From the NCBI GenBank assembly GCA_002811645.1, contig PDIP01000019.1, positions 291,289-355,288 of the forward strand: a DNA stretch of 64,000 nucleotides. Reading direction: 5' to 3'. Positions within the stretch are counted from its first letter, which is position 1. Each line of letters begins with the position of its first letter. The stretch is from Corallochytrium limacisporum. Its lineage: Eukaryota > Opisthokonta. Positions 10,712 through 19,750 of this stretch are shown one piece after another. Both the position numbers and the translations under genes were made by a program. The notes below the pieces were generated by a model. That model made no database searches, was not told the origin of the DNA, and worked only from the letters and a program-made list of their open reading frames with translations.

Positions 10712-12724
10712 ATGTACGAAACACGAAGCATAGACACTAGACAGCGGCGAACGAGCTGGCTGAATTCGTATGATTGGTGGCCAACCCACTCGGCAGCTGA
10801 AAGGCCAGGAGCACCGGAAGAAACCGTAGAACAACAGGAGGTCGCGGGCGATATCCAAACTACGATTACAGACCTTCCCTACGAATTGCAGCGTTGCATC
10901 GTGGATGAACTAGATGGGCCGACAGTTGCACAGCTGGGAGGCACATGCAAGCAGCTCCACGAACAATTCGGGACCGACGAAGAGTTATGGCACGAGATTA
11001 TGTTAAGGGACTACCCATTCGTAGCAAACGGTATCAAAATATCACATCCGCGCAACAATAGTTGGCGTGACAACTACAAGCGGGCTTACCGTCTGAGTCG
11101 AAGGGCTGCGGCACTGTCAGCGTTTCAAAAGTCTCCAACGGGACAGATTGAACGCATGTTCCAGGCGGGAGAAACAAACGCGATCGGCAGTCGCGGCAGG
11201 CGGGCCCTGGCTGACATGCCGGCTTGGCGGAGGCCGATCTTCCTATCTATAGGCGTGGTAGTGTTTGTGCTTGTTACGCTATTTTATGCCATCTGGTATC
11301 TGCTTCAGGCACTCTGGTACGGATCTATCACGGTGGTGCGGGAAACCACCAAAGCATTCGCAACGGGAGTGGTATGGTTTGCAGACCGATTGCCCACATT
11401 CACGATGTACACAATTGAAGGAATCATCCAGGCGTCTGAAATGCTATGGTATGGCATCCGCACCGCCAGCGTGACCTTCTACCGGTCTACTGTAATCGCC
11501 CTCGAGAGTGGAGTCGCCATTTCCAACGGAACCATAGAGGCAACGAGGCAGATCTACGCGGCAGCGGAAAAGAGCACTGCGCGATACGCGCCGGTGGTGC
11601 GAAAGCTGATCACTCCAGTAATTGGAGGGGTGCGTGCAGTTGTCGGCACCGTGGTTATGGTCATCGGGTTGATTATGACCACGATGGGGGCCCTATGGCA
11701 GCAGTCGGTGAAACCGTTCCTAGTGGAAACCGGAGGGCAGATTCGGCGGGATGTGGTTTGGATCGGAAAGACCGTTTATAGGGGGCTTGAACTTCTGGGG
11801 GAGGGTATATGGATGACCGGAGAAGTTATGTACAGTGGCAGTGCAAGAGCTGTGGACTTGATGGTCACCACAGCAGGTGCCATCTGGGAGCACGTCCTTT
11901 GGCCGACTCTGAGCATCACAGCCGATGGCTTGCGAGTTAGCGTTGATTTCCTAGCGCAAGTGATCGAGACCACTGGTAGTCTGTCTGTCACGTATGTCTT
12001 CAACCCTCTGAAGAATGGGACTGTAATGGTTGTGGGCGCAATGGGCCGTGGTGCGAACCAGGCTTTTGGTCCTCTGGTCTCTGTACTTCGCGTTGTCCAA
12101 GCCAAGGTCGTGCAGTACGTCCCTTACGTCGTAAACAGGGTAGCCGATGCTATAGGCTTTGTGCTGACCCGCAGTCTGGTGTTCACACTGAAAATACTCA
12201 TTTTTGTGAGCAAGCACATCATTCTCCCGATCATTGGTGGCATTGGAGAGGCTGCCCGCATGGTCGCACCTTTTGTGAACGTGACCATTGACTTTGCCAA
12301 ATACTCTGCTTTGCAGATCCAAGGGGCATCTCGTGAGGTGGGCAACTTCCTGAGGGTTCTGGGACAAGGTATCCGCCAGGGACTCGGTATCATGGGCAGG
12401 CATACGGTCGTAGCCTACGAGCACCTCTCTCCATACGCCAAGGACGTCATCCGCCACACCTGGGCCGCAACCCTGGAGGCTTACAGGCTCATGGCTACGT
12501 TTGTAGCAGCATCCTTGACCATCGCAGTGGAAGGCATGAAATGGGGAGTCGAGTACGTGCAGCCAGTGGTCGATGTGTTAAGACAGTTCATGATTGACTT
12601 GTGGCAGAATCTGATCCCGGTGTACGAGGTGATCGCTGCAGAGGTCAAGGATCTCACTATCCAGATCAAGGGAATGTCGAAGGAAGCAGCCGCGGCAGTA
12701 CGCGATGCATGGAAACAAGCCTAA
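10712..12724 (+). CDS. F-box protein with long hydrophobic/amphipathic C-terminal domain
   Basis: A 670-residue protein. An F-box-like module spans about residues 52-98 (ITDLPYELQRCIVDELDGPTV then ELWHEIMLRDY), which would bind Skp1 in an SCF ubiquitin ligase. A strong transmembrane segment follows at about 175-203 (hydrophobic FLSIGVVVFVLVTLFYAIWYLL). Further hydrophobic stretches lie near 300-330 (VVGTVVMVIGLIMTTMGALW) and 475-505. Between them are long alternating helices with regularly placed W/Y and V/I, resembling tandem amphipathic helices. I recognise no known domain after the F-box. The architecture suggests a membrane-anchored ubiquitin-ligase adaptor or lipid-droplet/ER-surface protein; this is inference. 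It is intronless with a good ATG, and its stop is 66 bp from that of the convergent dihydroxyacetone kinase gene. Confidence 0.8.
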   Translation: MYETRSIDTRQRRTSWLNSYDWWPTHSAAERPGAPEETVEQQEVAGDIQTTITDLPYELQRCIVDELDGPTVAQLGGTCKQLHEQFGTDEELWHEIMLRDYPFVANGIKISHPRNNSWRDNYKRAYRLSRRAAALSAFQKSPTGQIERMFQAGETNAIGSRGRRALADMPAWRRPIFLSIGVVVFVLVTLFYAIWYLLQALWYGSITVVRETTKAFATGVVWFADRLPTFTMYTIEGIIQASEMLWYGIRTASVTFYRSTVIALESGVAISNGTIEATRQIYAAAEKSTARYAPVVRKLITPVIGGVRAVVGTVVMVIGLIMTTMGALWQQSVKPFLVETGGQIRRDVVWIGKTVYRGLELLGEGIWMTGEVMYSGSARAVDLMVTTAGAIWEHVLWPTLSITADGLRVSVDFLAQVIETTGSLSVTYVFNPLKNGTVMVVGAMGRGANQAFGPLVSVLRVVQAKVVQYVPYVVNRVADAIGFVLTRSLVFTLKILIFVSKHIILPIIGGIGEAARMVAPFVNVTIDFAKYSALQIQGASREVGNFLRVLGQGIRQGLGIMGRHTVVAYEHLSPYAKDVIRHTWAATLEAYRLMATFVAASLTIAVEGMKWGVEYVQPVVDVLRQFMIDLWQNLIPVYEVIAAEVKDLTIQIKGMSKEAAAAVRDAWKQA

Positions 12725-12790
12725 AGTTGGAGTATAATGATTTAGTAGTACTCGTTTTCTTTCACCCTGTGGTCAGTCTTATGTAGTTAT

Positions 12791-14563
12791 TCAGACGAGC
12801 TCTCCAAAACCACACGCGGTTATAAATTCCTTTGTGTCAATGGGTAGCTGCAGAACAGACGCCAGAATCATTGCTGCAGCCGCAGCGCCGGGGTCTGCCT
12901 TACCTTTTGTGGCTGCTTCGTCGAGGTACGAGGACCGTCCTGCCCTAGCGGCCATGTCCTTAGTCTTGATGGCTGCCTCTTTGGCTGTCTCGTAGGCCTT
13001 CTTTGGGACCTCACCAGCATCCAGCGATCGCGCAATCCTAATGAGAACATCAAGGAAGGTGCGGCTGCCCTCGGGCGCATCGCTGATCTTCATGACGTTC
13101 TCCACGATGTTCGCAGTGAGGAAGTTCTGAGTGGCGTTGTTGCTGCACTGTTCGAAGAGTAAACTGAGGACTGCGCCTGATGTGCCACCTCCGGCAGAGC
13201 AGACCCGACCAAGCTTATCAGACAACCCGGCTACACTCTCCTTGGTTTCAACGTCTCCTGCGACGCACTGACTTTCTAAATCTACGCGTAATCGCTTGGC
13301 AATTTCCTCCAGTGTACTACCCAAGTCTGCATCACCGAGGGTTCCATCCATGCGGTTCCACAGGGCAACGTTTTCACTACTGACGGCGTCGATGGCCCGG
13401 TACAGTGCATCCAAGTGCCCCTGCTGCACTGTGACCGGTTTGCCGGCATCGTCATTGACAGCAGCCCAAGTTTTTTCCTTGGCCTCAAATTGGCTGGCGC
13501 CGATGAGCATGCGGTATAGAACGGGAGCATCTGGAATGCCTGGAGGTTGGAACTCTAGAGCAGTCTGCAGCTCATCGTTCGACAGCAGCTCATTCTTCGG
13601 CAAGACAAGCACAGTTATGGAAATGCCACACATGTCCAAAGAGGTCATGTACGTACCAAAGCCGCAAATGACATCGCTGGCCTGTCCGATTCCAAACGCA
13701 TGCATTACTTTCTTGCACACGGTCGGTACCATAGCCATGGTCTCCAAGTTCGTCAGTGACCCCAGATTGTTCACAAGGATGGCCCAGGCCGCCTGGCTGA
13801 GGTCTCCATCACCAGGGTTGTGCCCATCTTTGAGACAATCGACGATCTGCTGTGTGGCCTGTGCAGCAGTTGGTACTTCCTTCAACTTGAACAGTCCAGA
13901 CTCGCCGTGGATGCCCATGCCCAGCTCTGCCACCATCTCTTCAACTTCGCAAATGCTCTGATTAGGCAGGGTACAGCGGGACAAAGCCAAGCCAACAGTG
14001 GCAATCGACCGAGCCAGAAGCTCACCAAGCTCCTTCAAGGCTTCCACCGAATGTTTATCATTGTAGTAGCCCAGAATTTTGTGCACTAGTACCGTACCTG
14101 CCAGACCTCGACGCCCCGCACTCTTGGCCTTCTTGACCAAACTGGCGTCCTCGCCGACTATTATCATTTCCACCTTCAGGCCGCGCTTGCGGCATCGCTC
14201 CTGGGCAATCGCAAAGTTCAGCCTGTCACCAGTATAGGACTTTACAATGAGCAGAGCACCAGCCTTTCCTGTTACTCGCTGAATGGCAGACTCGATCTGA
14301 GTCACGGACGGAGAGGCAAAGACATGGCCGCAGACCGCAGCAGCCAACATGCCCTTTCCGACGAAGCCTGCGTGGCTCGGTTCATGGCCACTACCGCCTC
14401 CCGAAATAAGAGACACTCTAACGTCTTTGTATTCATCAATAGCAGCATCATAAACGACATCAAGCTCTTCCGAATAAACCAGACCGGGTCTGCACATCAC
14501 AAGGCCACTCAGAGCCTTGTGTACGATATTTTCATCGTGGTGAATGAGGTGTTTTCCGCTCAT
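12791..14563 (-). CDS. DAK: Dihydroxyacetone kinase (glycerone kinase), ATP type
   Basis: A 590-residue enzyme that phosphorylates dihydroxyacetone to dihydroxyacetone phosphate with ATP, a cytosolic step of glycerol use and detoxification. The N-terminal DhaK domain (about 1-340) carries ISGGGSGHEPSHAGFVGKGML (starting at residue 53) and the substrate-linking histidine H219 in GMGIHGESG. The C-terminal DhaL ATP-binding domain (about 385-585) has the metal-binding acidic loop as GDAD (410-413) where GDGD is usual, followed by LGSTLEEIAKRL, and a later GGTSGA motif. Length matches fungal and animal single-chain enzymes. The Gly-to-Ala change in the loop keeps both aspartates, so I expect an active enzyme. 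Start is the first ATG. Confidence 0.96.
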   Translation of the reverse strand: MSGKHLIHHDENIVHKALSGLVMCRPGLVYSEELDVVYDAAIDEYKDVRVSLISGGGSGHEPSHAGFVGKGMLAAAVCGHVFASPSVTQIESAIQRVTGKAGALLIVKSYTGDRLNFAIAQERCRKRGLKVEMIIVGEDASLVKKAKSAGRRGLAGTVLVHKILGYYNDKHSVEALKELGELLARSIATVGLALSRCTLPNQSICEVEEMVAELGMGIHGESGLFKLKEVPTAAQATQQIVDCLKDGHNPGDGDLSQAAWAILVNNLGSLTNLETMAMVPTVCKKVMHAFGIGQASDVICGFGTYMTSLDMCGISITVLVLPKNELLSNDELQTALEFQPPGIPDAPVLYRMLIGASQFEAKEKTWAAVNDDAGKPVTVQQGHLDALYRAIDAVSSENVALWNRMDGTLGDADLGSTLEEIAKRLRVDLESQCVAGDVETKESVAGLSDKLGRVCSAGGGTSGAVLSLLFEQCSNNATQNFLTANIVENVMKISDAPEGSRTFLDVLIRIARSLDAGEVPKKAYETAKEAAIKTKDMAARAGRSSYLDEAATKGKADPGAAAAAMILASVLQLPIDTKEFITACGFGELV

Positions 14564-15312
14564 CTTCCCTCAACAGTACCAATACCACAGGTGAGCCCTA
14601 CTGCGATACTATGGGGCATTAGATGGTGAGTAACAGGCCGATCGCAGATTGTATTGTCTCGAGTACCATCCCGCCCGCAGAGTCCGAACGGTATACAGTC
14701 CCGGATGCCGGTGAGACCCGACCCAAACATTTCCCCCAGTGGCTCTCAACTCCTGCTGCAATCAAGAGCTGCATACGTAAATCAAAATATGCAGCTACAT
14801 AAATTTGACTTTGACACGATGAACACTTTTGATTCCGTGAAAGTCGTCTTCCCAGTCATAAATATATACCGTAGATGTTGTATCTAAATCAATTGGTGAT
14901 TCCACGATTTTCTGCCCCACCGTGCGGGGCGGTTCTCATTTTCCTCGTCGGATTCGCTTGCCAGTGCCAAGCCAGGCCTGAGTTAAAAAAAAAAAATCAT
15001 AGAGAATGTTTCCGGTAGGGCGTGAGAGCAAGACTTTTACTACTGCACATGCCTACTTTGCCCGGCCTTCCAGTTCCCTGCGGGCATCTAAAGACCCACC
15101 CACCCAGAATCGCCCGGTAGAGAATTCCGGAAGGAAACGAATTAAGGAACCGAGGGCATGAGCCAATCTCAGTGACTTGTGCATGCAGTACTTTTTTGTG
15201 ATGTAAATCTAAGGTATATGAAGTCTTTATTGACCGTGTATAATAAATTCCATACTACTTTCCCGCAATGTAATAAATGATATACAGGGCTCAGGTGAGA
15301 ATAATCACAAAA
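14564..15312. other. Divergent intergenic region
   Basis: No recognisable gene. It is AT-richer than its neighbours around 14760-14900 and has an A-run near 14985-14996. It lies between the starts of the dihydroxyacetone kinase gene and the small protein gene. Confidence 0.55.
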
Positions 15313-15624
15313 ATGGCTTTCTTCCAGCGGCTGGTTTCCCACCTCGTTAATGACTTCCTGCACAAGGCTCTGGTAAATAGCAGGACATTCCAGAACCTGG
15401 CCTTCAAAACACACCAGAATGTGACCAAGGTCCAGAACCATGGAAAGCAGGTCTTTGACAAAGTACGTACCTCCGAGGACGCCCAGAAACTGCATGCTCA
15501 GGCGCAGGCTAATCTGAAAGACTTAGGTGGACAGGCCACTTCTACGGTGAAGCAGGGTGGTGTCTTCATCAATGCATTTATGAATAATCTAAAGAAAGGT
15601 ATACAGGACGCCAATAAGAAGTAA
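15313..15624 (+). CDS. Small conserved-looking protein of unknown function
   Basis: A 103-residue protein beginning MAFFQRLVSHLVNDFL, then NSRTFQNLAFKTH, a Gln/Lys/Ala-rich helical middle and a C-terminal FINAFMNNLKKGIQDANKK. The N-terminus is amphipathic and positively charged, which might suit a mitochondrial or membrane-surface protein; I cannot name a family. An earlier in-frame ATG at 15277 would add 12 residues; I prefer 15313 because it has the better context (aaaaATGG) and gives a natural N-terminus. The sequence CAGGTGAG at 15290 resembles a 5' splice site, so a short upstream intron cannot be excluded. Convergent with the broken coiled-coil gene, 71 bp apart. Confidence 0.65.
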   Translation: MAFFQRLVSHLVNDFLHKALVNSRTFQNLAFKTHQNVTKVQNHGKQVFDKVRTSEDAQKLHAQAQANLKDLGGQATSTVKQGGVFINAFMNNLKKGIQDANKK

Positions 15625-15695
15625 TAATTTATAAAGAACACAATGCATGCGTGGCGGTGGGCGTTGAATTGGCTGGCGCGGAAATAGAGTATGGC

Positions 15696-16123
15696 TTAAG
15701 GATCGAGGTGACCGAGCTTGAAGTCATTGAGTAGTTGTCTGTTCTCCAAGCGCAGTTCTCCTGCCTCATCGGACCATTTGGTATTTGACTCTTTTGATGT
15801 CACCGATAAGGGTATCGAGTGCTTCCTAGGAATGAAAGTATCGGAGGTCAACGCACACAGTTAGCAAACACATTCGCATTAAAATAGAAAGGGACGGGGT
15901 CCTCAAAATGACATCTTAAAATACATACGGTAATAATACCTTCATAAATCGTTTCAACATTTGTCAAGCGATTGCGAAGATCCCTGGTTCCTTCATCCTT
16001 TGATCGAGTCTCTTCCGTAAATCGATTCACATGCTCAACTTCAGCCTGGAGCGTTCTGATCAGCATGTCCTTCTCCTTCAATTGCCGCTCGTACTCCAGG
16101 AGCTTTTTGGAGGCATCTTGGCT
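15696..16123 (-). pseudogene. Broken coiled-coil gene, possibly DRC12/CCDC153-like, with one intron
   Basis: The minus strand from 16123 to 15929 encodes a clear coiled coil (LLEYERQLKEKDMLIRTLQ, then ETRSKDEGTRDLRNRL). It ends at a canonical GTATGT donor (15928-15923); an acceptor CCTAG lies at 15830-15826. Downstream, EALDTLIGDIKR continues in phase, then a one-base shift is needed to enter the frame WSDEAGELRLENRQLLNDFKLG ending at a TAA (15696-15698). Upstream, a TAG sits in frame at 16124-16126 and there is no room for an N-terminal half before the complex III gene. The pattern recalls the C-terminal half of the flagellar dynein-regulatory coiled-coil protein DRC12/CCDC153, an identification from memory and tentative. 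The alternative is an intact multi-exon gene: the TAG could be a splice acceptor and the shift a second splice or a sequencing error. Confidence 0.5.
15826..15928 (-). other. Probable spliceosomal intron, 103 nt
   Basis: GTATGT at the 5' end and CCTAG at the 3' end, phase 0, inside the coiled-coil gene. It is the only intron I can support in the window. Confidence 0.55.
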
Positions 16124-16432
16124 CTATTTCTCACAGACCCGCCGGCTCTTACACGGCTTCAAGCGCGGACACTTCGAATGGAAAGTATGCACCATTGAGT
16201 TGCGCAACAGACGGCAGGGAAGACAAAGCACAACACGACTTTGGGACAATTCAGGCAACACACCAATGTGTGTTAGAAACTACTTCAACGATGTGATTTT
16301 ATTTAGATTTTGTGTTGTTCATATTCTATGCAAGACGAATGGGAGTCATCGTCTTTCTGGAATTGCATGTGATCCCAAAGACGGTGATGTGGATTGTGTT
16401 TTGTTGTTTAGAAATCCATACGCTTTCTTAGT

Positions 16433-17869
16433 TTACAGCTTCAGGTCCTCAAGGTATGGGGCGGTCTTGGTGTTTCCATACACGCTCAGGGCAGCCTTGC
16501 CACCAAAGATCTTCTTGGCGACATTGCTGACGTCCGCGGCAGTGACCTTGTCGTAGGAAGCGGCAACGGCCTCAGGGCTAACATCCTTAGCACCACCGGC
16601 AGCCTGGGTAGCCATGACAAGCACACGCTCGCTTTCGTGCTCACAACGCATGAGCAGGTCAGCCTTGGCCTGGGCAACACCGCGCGCGACGTCCTTGTCA
16701 GTAAGTGAACCACTCTTGGCCTTCTGCAGGACTCCAGTGACGGCATCCATGACCTTACCAGCCTTGTCAGCCTCAACCGCACCATAGACACCGAACAATC
16801 CACTGTCAGTGTGGGCTGCACTGAACGCATTGGCGCTCACAGCAGCACCAGCACCAGCCGCTTCCTTCGCAACGTTCTGGATGGAACCAACCTCTCCGCC
16901 CCACTTGACGCGGGAGCCGGCGCCCAGAGCATACTGCAGTACAGTGGCAGCTGCGGCATCCGCGGCATTCACCTGAGGAGCCTCAAAGGCCAAGGCAAAG
17001 TTAGTCATGAAAGCTCCCTTGTGTACGCGGCTCTCACCAGCGCGGAAGACGGACTTGACCTTCTCACTCTCGGACAGACCGGTCTTGCTGAAGTACTCGT
17101 TCACCATGGCCATGGTGTTCTGATGCTCAGGTCCAACCACTACCAGGACGGCACCCTCAGTGCGCATGTTGCTACCGAAGGCCTGCATGGATTGGCTGTT
17201 GATGTTGGGGATGTCAAAGTCGCGGGCAAACATGGGGGCGCTCAATCCCTGGCGGTAGGCAGTTCCGTACAGGTTCTCAATAACAACAGACTCTGGCAGC
17301 GCAGCAATAGTCTGCTGGTCATGCTTCACCCGTCCAATAACGTCATTCAGTTCCCAATGGCGGAACTCAGCATTCTCCACCTCATCGGCGATGGTCTCAA
17401 TACCCAGATCAGTGTGATCCCGAACAAGGCGCGCACTCAACAGTAGCTGTTCCCGGTTGCCGGTGGCACCCAAAGTGGCTCCCAGAGACTCGAATTCGCG
17501 GACAATACGCAAGTTAGTGCGGTTCTTGGTGGAAAGGAAGGCAGCGTGGCGCAGTGCGTGAGCACAGCCATCCTGGCCTTCGCCCTGGTAGCGAGCACCA
17601 GCGTTGGCGACGTACATTACAGAGCTAAGGGGTTTCGCCGTCTCTACAGTGACAACCATCATCCCGTTCTCAGCGCGACCAGTTTGAACCTTTCCCTTGA
17701 GCAGATCAGCCTCGGCGGGCTTCTGCGCATTGATGCCAGGAATAGGGGTATCGAGAGTGGCTTCACTACCCAGGAAGCTCATGTGACGCACGGCACTGAC
17801 AAAAATGCTGGGCTGTGCGACCCGGGCACTGCGCGCAGCAGCGACCGTCCTAGACACCGTAGACAGCAT
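16433..17869 (-). CDS. QCR2: Ubiquinol-cytochrome c reductase (complex III) core protein 2
   Basis: A 478-residue M16-family protein. The N-terminus (about 1-30) is Arg/Ser/Ala-rich without acidic residues, a mitochondrial targeting sequence. The body has two M16 halves: ENGMMVVTVETAKPLSSVMYVANAGARYQ (about 67-95) opens the first, and the Ala/Gly-rich second half includes ALGAGSRVKWGG and a domain near residue 400. The zinc motif is lost: where a peptidase has HxxEH there is H104-A-L-R-H108, with Arg in place of the catalytic Glu, as expected for core 2 rather than the processing peptidase. It supports assembly of respiratory complex III in the inner membrane. Start is the first ATG with a good leader. 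Confidence 0.9.
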   Translation of the reverse strand: MLSTVSRTVAAARSARVAQPSIFVSAVRHMSFLGSEATLDTPIPGINAQKPAEADLLKGKVQTGRAENGMMVVTVETAKPLSSVMYVANAGARYQGEGQDGCAHALRHAAFLSTKNRTNLRIVREFESLGATLGATGNREQLLLSARLVRDHTDLGIETIADEVENAEFRHWELNDVIGRVKHDQQTIAALPESVVIENLYGTAYRQGLSAPMFARDFDIPNINSQSMQAFGSNMRTEGAVLVVVGPEHQNTMAMVNEYFSKTGLSESEKVKSVFRAGESRVHKGAFMTNFALAFEAPQVNAADAAAATVLQYALGAGSRVKWGGEVGSIQNVAKEAAGAGAAVSANAFSAAHTDSGLFGVYGAVEADKAGKVMDAVTGVLQKAKSGSLTDKDVARGVAQAKADLLMRCEHESERVLVMATQAAGGAKDVSPEAVAASYDKVTAADVSNVAKKIFGGKAALSVYGNTKTAPYLEDLKL

Positions 17870-19750
17870 GATGAATATTTACTTGATCTTTAGATGGCAC
17901 AAGAGACCCTGCGGGTTCCAATATGACCTCTAATTTTCCCGTCTAGTACTAAGGACCTTTGAACACAGGATATTTTGTTGTTATGATTACAGTGTCTGAA
18001 ATATCTGCCGGAACTTCATGGTAGATTGAATTCATCACTTATCCAATGGTTTCTATTGTGGTACCAATTCAGGGTGTCATAATACAGAAGGAATAATGAG
18101 GCACACGCTCCAGTGGATGTAGACCTGCGGGGTGCACCGTAGTTGAAACCTTGTGTTCCTGCGATGAGGGATACTAGGAGCCACGGTACCACACTCTGCA
18201 GCAGTGCCTTGTGCGGTGCAGAGCAATGTCCTCCATACTCTGGCCACGGTGCGACTTTTGGCTTCGGCTCGCCTGTCACAGAACTGGAAGGAAAACCTAC
18301 GGGGCGAATAACCCCACGAGTTCGCAGTGACAGTGTATACAAATTGCCCTACCTCCCCCCCCTCCTCACTTTTCTATCCCTGTGACCAGAAACACATGGG
18401 TTTGAAAACTGACCGGTGGTGTGGTCCCCTTTTCACAGATATGTAGGTGAATGTCTGTATCGGAACCAGTATTGCTGCTCCACCACCATTGAATAGACAC
18501 TTTGGTCTGGATTATATCCTTTCTTACGGTGCCAATATAGATAGTTTGATACTTAACGAGTTAACGATGTGAAGGACATGTTCACACTTGCACTGCTAGA
18601 TATAGGTCCTGACCCAAACCTTGGTCCAAGTGTGCCTGAGGACCTCCACTTTGCCCAGCTCCCGCAGGGGCTCCTCACCTCCACCAACTGTTTGTTTATA
18701 ACCTCTCCATTGCAGAAATTTCAAGCAATTCAATATAAAAATCCCAACCCACCATAAACAAAGGACCTACTTGTCGAAACCAAACAAAACAAACAAAGGT
18801 GGAAATCGCAGAGCGCACGGCCCTCCCCCCCCCTCCCCCCCCTCGTTGCTTCCTTTGGCCCGGCACACGGAAGAGGAGAATTCAAAAATACACGGCAGGG
18901 GAAGCGGAAAGTGGGAAGAAAACAATTTTCTCTGGGACATTGTGTTGAAGATTCGACACCTGTTGGTTGTTGTTGTGGCCCTCACGGGCCAAAAGCTGTC
19001 ACTGCTGGAGAGGTCTGTGCCACCGTACGTACACTGTGGGCCACGACGCGTGGCTTGTTTTCTCCCCACCTCACTCACAGCTTCCCGCACTGTAAATCTA
19101 AACTAACGATAGTTTTCACGGAGGTTAGGGTTACAGTTACTAATATGTGCCACTTGATTCTCGCTCCGTTGAAATTTTTCTTTAATGACCCGGAGGGACA
19201 TATTTCTTAGGGCGGGGACATGGTGTTTTCGCGTACATTGACTACCGGGTCCGCAGCGGAGACGGCCAAACGGAGGCAGGGGTGGGCGTTAGGAGAGTGT
19301 ATACGGAAATCGGAGAAGGTGACGGGCAGGGTCGAACAGCAGCCCGCGGTACTGTTGTTGGCTATCGTTCGGGTGGGTGGAGAGTCACTGTGGTCAGTTC
19401 GAACGACTGGAATAGAAAGTTTTCATCCCGGCTTTGCTTTAGAGTTGGGCCTGGAACCGCAGCGGAGGGATTTTGGCTGCTGAGACCCCCTTGAGGGGGG
19501 ATTTTGGCGAGTCTTTGCGTTCAAAGATGGTGGTATTTGTGAGCCTTTCTCTACATATGACTACGAGGACGTGTACGTGGTCATCTCACAGAATGAGACG
19601 GAAGATCATTCAGCGAGAGATCGCAGAGTCGAATTCTTTTTCCATGTGATGGATATGGATGCAACACCGTAAACCCCTGCCCGTGATCGATCGGGCATAA
19701 ATCATAAGAAACACGTACGGACATAGTGAGCGTACAAATACCTCGCAAGG
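17870..19750. other. Divergent intergenic region
   Basis: Nearly 1.9 kb with no recognisable gene. It includes a C-rich run at 18824-18842. Small open frames overlap on both strands without recognisable composition or domains. Presumably 5' regions of the complex III and WDR7 genes. Confidence 0.6.

Noticed and set aside
19118-19130. TTAGGG-like word suggesting telomeric repeat
   Set aside because: A single occurrence inside a spacer, not an array.
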